Source: Microcaldota archaeon
GTDB taxonomy: Archaea; Iainarchaeota; Iainarchaeia; Iainarchaeales; JAGVWC01
Direction: 5' to 3'
DNA length: 9,141 nt
NCBI GenBank assembly: GCA_018813975.1
Contig: JAHJAQ010000089.1
Span: forward strand, 1 to 9,141
Shown here piece by piece: positions 1 to 7,800 of this stretch. Under the pieces are notes generated by a model that worked only from the letters and a program-made list of their open reading frames with translations, had not been told where the DNA came from and ran no database searches. How positions within the stretch are numbered: position 1 is the first letter of the stretch; each line of letters opens with the position of its first letter. A program made the position numbers and the translations under genes.

Positions 1-450
1 AGTAAAATTATAGTCTCCCATATTCCAGTTAGCAGTTGGAGGAGCACTAGTTCCATCCAAACGCCAATATTTAGAGTTTCCTAGTGTATTGGTAATGATT
101 TCTCCAGAACTCCAACAATTTCCGTCCGGTAGACAAAAACGAGTTGCATTAGCATCTCTCACTACATTCAAGTCGTTTCCAACATTCAAATCATGCCCGA
201 CATTTAAATCAAAGGCGTTTACTTTGGTTTGAAAGGTTTGAGCGGCTGTAAATGTGTTTTGCTGATTAAGATAAGCAAGGGTTGCTGGAATATTTTGAAG
301 ATTTCCCCAATAAACAATATCGTCAGCGAGATTGCAAAAAGCGTTTTCACAGCTACCGCCGCGAGAACCGCCAATTTGAAGGGCACTAACCGAACCCAAT
401 AAGAGAATAGAAAAAAATCCAAACAAAAAAGTTTTTTTGTGCAAATTCAT
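1..450 (-). CDS. Secreted fiber-like protein, N-terminal 150 codons (3' end runs off window)
   Basis: The frame opens at ATG 450 and stays open to base 1, so this is the N-terminal part of a longer protein. Residues 1-23 are a signal peptide (K5-K6, a hydrophobic core, then V-S-A), so the product should be exported. It has C34 and C39, then C106 and C112, spaced like possible disulfide pairs. Residues 81-98 are three copies of a D-L-N-V-x-x hexapeptide, and residues 128-150 contain YWRLDGTSAPPTANW followed by N-M-G-D-Y-N-F-T. Short D-L-N-V repeats and an L-D-G-T-x-x-P-T-A-N motif recall phage tail-fiber-like and secreted fiber proteins; that is recollection of family style, not a search. The start is secure: GGTGATC lies two bases before the ATG, and the ATG overlaps the stop of the upstream anchor gene (ATGA), implying coupled translation. 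The C-terminal domain, where function would be assigned, is outside the window. Confidence 0.85.
   Translation of the reverse strand, partial: MNLHKKTFLFGFFSILLLGSVSALQIGGSRGGSCENAFCNLADDIVYWGNLQNIPATLAYLNQQNTFTAAQTFQTKVNAFDLNVGHDLNVGNDLNVVRDANATRFCLPDGNCWSSGEIITNTLGNSKYWRLDGTSAPPTANWNMGDYNFT
157..210 (-). repeat. Three tandem 18-base units encoding D-L-N-V-x-x
   Basis: Three consecutive 18-base units encode DLNVGH, DLNVGN and DLNVVR (residues 81-98 of the partial fiber-like protein). They differ mainly at third positions and in the last two codons, so the peptide is conserved better than the DNA. Short repeats of this kind usually add rungs to a beta-structured shaft; that role is inferred. 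Confidence 0.75.
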
Positions 451-1364
451 TTGATCACCGTTTTTTTAGTGCGAAAAAACCAAACTCCTACTATTAGCAT
501 AACAATAATGACTCCCCCCAAGAGTGCACCGGATGAGTCTAGAGAAAAAAATCCAGTTTCGAATCCGCCATTTTCTTTTTCCAGCATGGAAACGATTTTT
601 TGTTTTTGGCTTTCCACTTGATTTTCAATCAATTCTAGTTTTACGTTTAGCGTTTGCGTGTTTTCTTCTAAGACATCCAAACGTTCTTGCAATACGCTTT
701 GTTGAATAAGAGAAATGCTTCCTGTTTTGTTAGCGCCTTCCAGCAAGCTTTTGATGGAATTGATTTCATTTAGCGCGCCTTCCAAATCAGCATTTAATTC
801 TTGAGTTGTTTGTTGAACGGTTTGTTGAGTGGAAGATTCAATTGAACCAAAATTAGTGTTCAAAGAATCTATTTCGGTTTGCAAATCATCCAAACTGGCT
901 TCCAATTGGTTTATTTGAGCAAGAAGCATGGAATTGTTTCCAGAAGAAAATTCTTCGGTAGCTTCAATACTTTCATTAATTTCTTCTAAGATGGTGGTAT
1001 TGTCATATACGATAATTTTGATGGGATGAATTCCTTTTTGCTTTTCAATATACGAAATGTATAGGGTGGTTGTCCCGTTTTCCTGCGACGTGAATGCAGC
1101 TAATACAAATTTTCCATTGGCAGGATCCACTGCCACTGAACCAGTAAACTGGGCTGTTACAATCAGTTTATTATCATAAAAAACCTGTGTATGCGAAAAT
1201 GTGCTTTGGGGAAGGTCAACGGAAAAAAGAAAAGCGATTTTTTCTGGAACTGCGGAGGGTGCATGAAGGCTTGCAGCTTGAACAAAAGAAACGGCTAACA
1301 ACGAAAAAACAAGCAACATCAGTACATTGGCGGCTATTTTCATGGTTCTATTTTTTTGATTCAT
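447..1364 (-). CDS. Coiled-coil surface protein with signal peptide and C-terminal TGFF membrane anchor
   Basis: Not a family I recognise; the layout is clear. From ATG 1364 it is 305 aa. A signal peptide spans about residues 1-30 (a K/R-rich start, hydrophobic L/V core, V-Q-A-A). Residues 35-130 are beta-rich and Ig-like, with N-G-T and N-T-T sequons. Residues 145-264 are heptad-rich coiled coil, interrupted near 205-218 by G-A-N-K-T-G-S. The C terminus is E-T-G-F-F-S-L-D, then a transmembrane helix, then R-T-K-K-T-V-I-K. It should be a membrane-anchored rod facing outward. In-frame ATGs at 1376, 1364 and 1343 compete: 1376 has AAGG directly against it, 1343 has no ribosome site, and 1364 has AGGA/GGG upstream, so 1364 is preferred. 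That gives a 17-base overlap with the regulator gene upstream. Its stop overlaps the next ATG, so anchor and fiber-like protein are probably made together, perhaps as a complex. Confidence 0.85.
   Translation of the reverse strand: MNQKNRTMKIAANVLMLLVFSLLAVSFVQAASLHAPSAVPEKIAFLFSVDLPQSTFSHTQVFYDNKLIVTAQFTGSVAVDPANGKFVLAAFTSQENGTTTLYISYIEKQKGIHPIKIIVYDNTTILEEINESIEATEEFSSGNNSMLLAQINQLEASLDDLQTEIDSLNTNFGSIESSTQQTVQQTTQELNADLEGALNEINSIKSLLEGANKTGSISLIQQSVLQERLDVLEENTQTLNVKLELIENQVESQKQKIVSMLEKENGGFETGFFSLDSSGALLGGVIIVMLIVGVWFFRTKKTVIK
452..458 (-). promoter_or_regulatory. Strong internal Shine-Dalgarno GGTGATC for the fiber-like gene
   Basis: On the minus strand GGTGATC precedes ATG 450 by two bases. 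It complements the conserved 3' end of 16S rRNA (GATCACC). It lies within the codons T-V-I-K at the end of the upstream gene and settles the start of the fiber-like gene. Confidence 0.8.
573..932 (-). other. Coiled-coil segment of the 305-aa surface protein
   Basis: About 120 residues rich in L, I, E, Q, N and S with heptad-like hydrophobic spacing (for example LLAQINQLEASLDDLQTEID), an S/T/Q-rich stretch, a break at G-A-N-K-T-G-S, then a second run to Q-K-Q-K-I-V-S-M-L. It probably drives oligomerisation of the stalk. Boundaries are judged by eye. Confidence 0.75.
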
Positions 1365-1521
1365 TTTTTTTCCCATCCTTTTTTTCCTGTTCTTTTACAA
1401 AATTCACTAACAAAGCGTTAATGATTTTAGAAGCCGATGTTTCTTGTTCAAGAGAAATCCGCCTGGTTTCCCGCCAAAGCACACGATCCAGCATCACATT
1501 AGTCCGGATTTTTTCTGACAT
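1348..1521 (-). CDS. Small ribbon-helix-helix (RHH/CopG-like) DNA-binding protein
   Basis: A 57-aa protein with ribbon-helix-helix layout: a beta strand at residues 4-12 (KIRTNVMLD), helix 1 at about 13-27 (RVLWRETRRISLEQE), a polar turn E-T-S-A-S, then helix 2 at about 30-46 (SKIINALLVNFVKE) and a Lys/Glu-rich tail. Such proteins are dimeric DNA-binding repressors whose strand pair reads the major groove; R6, N8 and the flanking K/R would be the contacts here. A longer reading from GTG 1560 adds 13 residues with no helix or strand expected by the family, so ATG 1521 is preferred. A box A-like element about 25 bases upstream suggests a leaderless or nearly leaderless message. It heads a unit with the anchor and fiber-like genes and overlaps the next gene by 17 bases, so it may autoregulate the unit. 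Antitoxin is an alternative role for the fold, but no toxin is adjacent. Confidence 0.78.
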   Translation of the reverse strand: MSEKIRTNVMLDRVLWRETRRISLEQETSASKIINALLVNFVKEQEKKDGKKNESKK

Positions 1522-1544
1522 GTATGATAGAACAAGCTTTCTAG

Positions 1545-1552
1545 AATAAAAA
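1545..1552 (-). promoter_or_regulatory. Candidate box A (TATA) for the RHH-anchor-fiber unit
   Basis: On the minus strand this reads TTTTTATT, centred about 26 bases before ATG 1521, the usual archaeal box A to start-site distance. Transcription would then begin at or next to the start codon. A CTTTATAA element near 1652-1659 is an alternative that would give a leader of roughly 100 bases. Confidence 0.4.
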
Positions 1553-1562
1553 CCTTGCACAC

Positions 1563-1603
1563 TTGTGTAATTGCATACGAGGTATCGGCGTCGTTGTGTA
1601 ATT
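1563..1603. repeat. Pair of 10-base direct repeats upstream of the RHH gene (possible operator)
   Basis: TTGTGTAATT occurs at 1563-1572 and again at 1594-1603, 31 bases apart, close to three helical turns, so both copies face the same side of the helix. The first copy overlaps the short inverted repeat ACAC-TT-GTGT at 1559-1568. The pair lies just upstream of the candidate box A of the RHH gene. Binding by the RHH protein is inferred. Confidence 0.45.
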
Positions 1604-1860
1604 ATGCATGCTTTTTGGGTTATAGTCGCTTTATCACTCTAAAACGGATGGTTATAAAGTGTCTGAAATGGAACTGTCATTAACCAAAGAGAGTTGGATA
1701 AACTAAAAATACGGTATTGAATCACTGGGAAGCGGCCCTGGTGGTCTTTCAAAAGAATAAGTCAATGGTATTCTACTTTTTTTATCTGCTTTTTAGAAAA
1801 GAAAACCAAGTTCTGCTCGTCTTTTTCATGACAAATAATAGAAACGTCTAGTTGAATTAG

Positions 1861-1870
1861 AGTTAAAAAA
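1861..1870 (-). terminator. T-run terminator after the giant surface-protein gene
   Basis: On the minus strand a run of six T (complement of 1865-1870) lies about 30 bases beyond the TAA stop at 1900-1902. Archaeal transcripts commonly end at such U-runs without a hairpin; no stable stem was seen beside it. Confidence 0.4.
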
Positions 1871-1899
1871 GTATTTTAAATAGGGACTGGTTGGATATT

Positions 1900-4800
1900 T
1901 TAGGCTTTAAATCTGCGCCAGCCGACTGAAATACCTGCTAAACCAATAATCAAAAGAGCTCCTAACAAGACACTGGTTCCAGTAGCTCCTAATCCTAAAA
2001 AACCTGTTATGGGGGCGGTATTATTGGGATTGGCTGCTGTTAGAGTGCTTGTTTCTGTTGTTTCAGTAGTTTGTGGTGGTGCTGGTGGTACTGGCGTGGT
2101 ATTGGCCGGGGTTTCTTCTGCCACCGGAGTACAATCCACTACTTCAAATTCTTGAGGGTTTGACCGCATAATACTTCTTTTTGCAGTGAAAGTATAAATT
2201 CCCGGTTCTAGATTAAAAGAAACTTGTCCTTCCTGGTTTGTTGTTACTTCTGCTATTACTTCTTCATCCTCATTGGTTATGGTAACTATTGCTCCAAAAA
2301 CAGGGCTGTTTATGGTTTCACGTAATATGGTTATCACAATTTCTTCGTTAGAACAATTTTCTGAAAACTCTAAAATTAATGCTCCGCTAGAACCGCCACT
2401 TGGTCCGCCGTTTCCAGGTGAGCCGGGTGATGGTGGGGATGGTTCGGGTGGCGTTGGAGGCGCATTAATGATTAGTGTTTCAGAATCACTGAAAGTAATT
2501 CCATTTGGTGCAATTACTTCTGCAATAATAGTGTGTGTGCCTGTTGGGGCACTGCCCGTATGATACAAATAAGAAAATTCTCCCGTATTAACATCAACTG
2601 TTACTGTAACCGTTTCCGTGGGAAGCAATAGGTCTACATTAGCATCTCCAACAATGTTTCCATGATCCGATAGAACTGTTCCGTTGATGGTTAGAGAATC
2701 ACCTTGTGTTACGGTGTCATTGGTAAGCATTATATCAATTACATAACTATACCAAAGATTAAAGTCAGTCAAAAATAGAATTGCCGGGTTTGATGCCAAA
2801 TCAGTTGCATTTACTTGCACTTGATAATTGCCTTCTTCAAAATTAATATCCGTTATATACTCTCCACTATAATTCGGTTCTGTTCCGGTTAATTGTAGTA
2901 CATCAACAGTAGTGTCTGGTCTTGTAATGGTCGCCCATACTTGGTCTACTCCGGAAAGGTTATCAGTAACAATAACCATGATTTCAATTGTTTGCCCTCG
3001 CAATTTTGGATCTGCCGGTAAAAAAGAAACATCATTGATTATGGGTTTTGTATTGTCAATGATTGGATCAATTTCCAAATAGCCTTCATTTCCGGCTACA
3101 TCAATAGCTTGATAGGCAATGTTATAGTCTCCATCGGGGAAATTTAGAGTATTAACATCGTTATAAAACATATTGCTGTTGGAATCAAAATCTACATCTA
3201 CAACTGTCCAGACAATGTTTCCGTCTCCAAAATGACAATTTTCATTATCATCCATACAATATTCAAATCCGTCTTTTTCAATTAAGAAAAAGTTTGCTTC
3301 TTTTACTCCGGACAAGTTATCCGTAATATCCGCAAATACTCTATAAACACCGTTTAGAATTCCTTCTTCATCCGGATTAATAGAAGTAATAGAAGGAGGC
3401 GTATTATCAATTCCAATTTTAATTTCATCAAAACTATCCGGCTGTCCAACAATATCGTTTCGAACCCTAATGCGCGTGAATTGTCCGTCCTTATAATTGG
3501 TGTTTCCCCAGTCACTGGTTTCTAATTCTCCCAAAGTATCACAAATCCAAGTGTTTGAATCCATACTATTAATATCCCATTCCGCAATGGTATGGGATTG
3601 GGTATCAGTAGAATAATATCTTACTTCGCAAGTTGGATAATCCGGTTCAGTATTAGTGCCAACGTAAGAAATGAGTGGAACGCTTCCGCTTTGAGTCCAA
3701 TAAACGCCCGGTGTAATCGAACCATATGGGGATGGATAGGGGTTATAACTGTTTTCTACTGGGTTAACAATTGCAGTATAAGCGGTTAAAAAGTCTATCA
3801 AATCAACATGTTTGATTCTGATTCTGTGAGAAATGTACTCTTCGGTTGCAGGCGGGCCATAACCACAAGACTGTGTTCTTAATTGTACTCGGAATATTCC
3901 AGTTGAATCCAAGTGAAGCTCTGCTCTCTTGTCGGTATTAATTCCTTCTGGATAATACGAACAATACTTTAAGGTCTGCCATTCTTCTTCCGGATTAATC
4001 CTGTATTCGATTCGATAGTGTTCTCCTGTTACCGGTTTCAAGCCAAACGTAATCGGCACGTCAATTTCATTAATATAATAACTGGTTACATACGTGCTGG
4101 CAGTAATGTTTCTGAATCCAAACAAGTCTTCTGCGAGCAAAGAATCAAAAGTGTCATTGACTATTTCAATTGGGGGTTGGAATCCCATACAAAAGGGGTT
4201 TTCAAAGAATCTAACATAAACATTCAATGGAACATGCGGATAATTTGAAAGATTTTTTGTAATACTATAATCGGGTCCGCTGCCATCTTCCACTACGGTT
4301 GTTTGTCCAAATCCCCAAAAAGTTCCTGCACTTGAAAAAATACTTAACTTTGCACAGTTAGCATTTGTTGGTGCTTCTCCGTGGAACGTTCCCATATTTG
4401 TTACTGAATTATAAGTAAAAGCAAGGTTTCCTGCATTCAGCATGCTAACCTGTTCTTCCAGTTCTTCCAAGTGTTCAGCCAAATCCTCGATTGCCAAGGT
4501 ATCAAAGATTGCTCCAACAACATAAATCGGCGGTGCACCCATTGGGCGAAAATCGCTGAACATGGTTACATTAACATTATACGATTTCGGTGGCAGAATA
4601 GAAGTGTCAATTGGATTCCCGTTTATTGTAGTAAAATGATAAGAATTATTTGGACCACTAACCGTTGTAAAATAAAAATAATTAGGCCCGCTCAAGTCTG
4701 TTGGAATTAATGTTAATCCAATAAAACCAAATGTTCCATAAGCCGCTTCTCCCCAAACATCCAAGGCCTCGGCATCAGCATTATAAAACAAATTAATGCT

Positions 4801-7800
4801 TGCATGATTCATTACCTTCAAAACATTAAACAAGAAATCAATCTGTCCTTGTAACTGGTCAACTTTATTCATTAGATAAGAAACATCTGATTCCAAGTCC
4901 GCCAATTGCTGATTAATACTATCCAATTGGTTGTAAATATCCTGTATTGCAGCATTCAAATCCGCGATTTGCTGTGCCTGATTATTACTATCTTCCCACA
5001 AAGCAGCAATGTTTGCGTCTATTTCTTGCAATTGCTGATTCAACAATTCAATCTGATAAGAATAATAAAGCGCGTCTAATTGAGTGTATAATTCTTGTCC
5101 TTCTTCGGTTATTAGCCTTGCAGTATACCACTTGCTTAAATCCCATGTACTGGCATCAATTGCATAACTGAAAAAAGCGTCGTCGTCTGTTACAATGTTA
5201 TAATCATAAATTGTCGGGCTTCCTACTTCATTGCGGTCAAAAATTTCTAATGAATACTCCCAGTTTGTCCTGTCCAAAAAACCGTAAACCCATAAATCAG
5301 TGTCTCCAAACAATGCATTTTCAATGTAAGGAGAATTGTTTTTTATTAATTCGATTCGAATATTATCATTTTGAATATCCGCTGTTGTTTCTTGCCAACC
5401 CGCCTTGTCGGTTGCTCTAGAAGAAACCCTGAAAGAAGTGGTTGGATAAGAACTATTATTCCATAAATAATTCCATTCAGTGTTTCCGACGATTGAACTC
5501 CAAGTTTCATTTACCGGCGTCCAGTCAAGAATGGTATTCCATCCCGAATCGTTTTCATCCCGTTGTTCTATTTTTATTTCAATAAAATCAATTCCAGATG
5601 TTGCATCAAAAGAATTTCCCGCAATCAAAGTATTTCCTTTTAGGACGTCTTCAAGTGCAACCAGACTGGTTATGTCTGAAACTGGTGGAATAGTATCAAC
5701 AATAATATCATCTGAAACGAGAGGGCTTGTTTCTCTTCCGGCTATATCAAAGCACTTGTATTGTGCAATAGCAACACCGTCTGGATAAGAGTATGGTCCA
5801 GCCAAATCATTTAATCCCGTGTTTTCTACCGTTATATTATCCCAGCTAACCTCACAATAATCCAATCCAGAAACATCATCAAATCCAATATCCAAAGTAG
5901 CCATTACATTGCCAGTAGTGTTGTACGCTGCGCCGTTATCCAGCAAAATTCCTTGGTGATGTGGATTGGTTAAATCAATTTTAATTGGTCCGGTGGATTT
6001 AGTGGTTTCAATGTTTCCAACATTATCAACAGAATAAAATCTGACAAAATTAATTCCCTCTGCACTAACGGTTATTGGACCGGTATAAAGTGTGTTTGGT
6101 GTGCACAAATCTGTTTGGTCCGTACAATAATAGGTAGTGGCAACACCAGAACTTGGCGAATTAGGGTCAAAGGCGGATAGTGTTACTGTTTCTGGCGTAA
6201 TATACCATTCATTATTACCATTCGGTACAAGCATTATACTCAATGTTACTGGTGGTGTAAGATCAATCGTAGTGGTTTCAGTATTTGATAATGGTCCTTC
6301 ATTATTCGCATTATCGGTTGCACTTACTTCATACGAATGCGTTTCCACATCCAAGTTTCCAATATCATCATAGGATTGTACTGGTGCTCCAGTATAATCA
6401 ATTTTTGAAAGCCATGCTAAATTCTTGTAAGTAGAATAATAATCAATTCCTGCCGGATAAACCGTATTGATATCTTCTGCTCGATCCCAGTCTAAGTGAA
6501 CAGTATCGCTACCCATAAAAGCGGGTAATGCATACAAGAAAGACGCTTCCGGAGAATTCTGATCCACAACAACCCAGTCGCTTTCAGAAGGAACACTTTG
6601 GTTTCCTGCAAAATCAACCGCACTTACAAAATAAGAATAATTATGATCCGCTGCCAAGGTATCATCAATTACCCATGTGGCGACAGTTGAATCAAATAAT
6701 CCGTAAATTCCAAGATCATTAACTTCTCTATAAATATTATAATAATCTACTCCGCTTTCTGGCAGTGCTTCACTAACCAAACTCCAGCTTATTGTTTGAC
6801 TTGTTCCATTAATATAATGTTCTGGAAATGGAATCAAAACTGGCGCGCTTGGAGGCGTTTTATCAATAAACACTGAGGCGTGCTGAACACTTTCAGGATT
6901 GTTTGCATTATCCGTTGCCCTGAAATAAATATCGGTTGTTCCGTTATTTGAAATAGTAAAAACACAAGGGTTTGTTGTGCAAGTAATAAGTCCTTGTACC
7001 GTGTCTCCATCTAACCAGTAGTCTATTCTTTCAACATCAGAACCTGGTGCTGGATCAGTAGAAGTAAGTGTCACTTGCACATTGCTTGTAAACCATTCGT
7101 GCGCTCCAAGCGTACCATCCAATGCAACAGTTGTATTGGGTGCAACTCGGTCAACAAAAAAAGTCGCGCTTTCTAATGGTTTAGTAATATTAAAAGAATC
7201 ATCCATGCATCCAACTTCAACAGTGTGTTCCCCATCGGCCAGTGCACTAATTGGAATGAATCCTTTTACTTCTTCTATAAGTTCGTCATAAGCACCATCT
7301 GTTGCGATCATAAAACTTGACGGGTTTCCATCTACTTGAAGACCGGAAAGAAGGATTGGAGTTTCATAATCAGTACAAGTTGCAGTAATCGTCGGACTGT
7401 GATTGGTTGGCTCTGGAAAAGTTAAAATATTTGAAACAGTTGGATAATAATCAAAGTTTGCACGAATCATATAATTGTTTTGTGAATCTACACTATATCC
7501 GGTCGGGTCTGCATAATCATTTGAAAATTCACTATTCGAATTTGGGGTTGTTTTATCAGAACCCAAACTAGTGGAACTAATTTTACTAATTCCAGCATAA
7601 AACTCGTTTGAAAATTCTTGTCCAAATAAAAAATCTCTTGTCTGCCAGGAAAAACCGGGAGTGGCATGAAAAAGTCGTTGTGATTCAATATTGTGTCCGT
7701 TATCCATTGAATAGGATATCATCCAGCCTTTCCAATCTTGTGGTCCTGGTCGTTCAACAAAAGCAGTAAGAGCAGTTAATTTTCCAGTTCTTTCTGGAAT

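Larger units (their letters stand above)
1561..1899. other. Intergenic region with no credible gene
   Basis: About 340 bases between the giant gene and the regulator unit. It holds the giant gene's T-run, the direct-repeat pair near 1563-1603, a GTTATAAAG element at 1651-1659 that could act as a box A on the plus strand, and a plus-strand T-run near 1768-1775. No reading frame with protein-like composition and no tRNA-like fold was seen. Confidence 0.6.

Noticed and set aside
219..422. 67-codon minus-strand open frame with hydrophobic composition
   Set aside because: It lies in another frame inside the signal-peptide end of the fiber-like gene, which has the coupled start, the ribosome site and the domain-like sequence.
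1348..1521. RHH protein as the antitoxin of a toxin-antitoxin pair
   Set aside because: The adjacent gene encodes a signal-peptide-bearing coiled-coil membrane protein with no toxin fold, so regulation of the surface unit is the simpler reading.
1187..1549. 120-codon plus-strand frame across the RHH gene and the start of the anchor gene
   Set aside because: Composition is low-complexity Phe/Ser/Lys from antisense A-rich DNA, and the minus-strand genes there have recognisable folds and signals.
1723..1743. Short hairpin in the intergenic region as a terminator or known RNA
   Set aside because: The stem is seven pairs with two G-U wobbles and forms only on the plus strand; no match to a tRNA, SRP or box C/D layout was found by eye.
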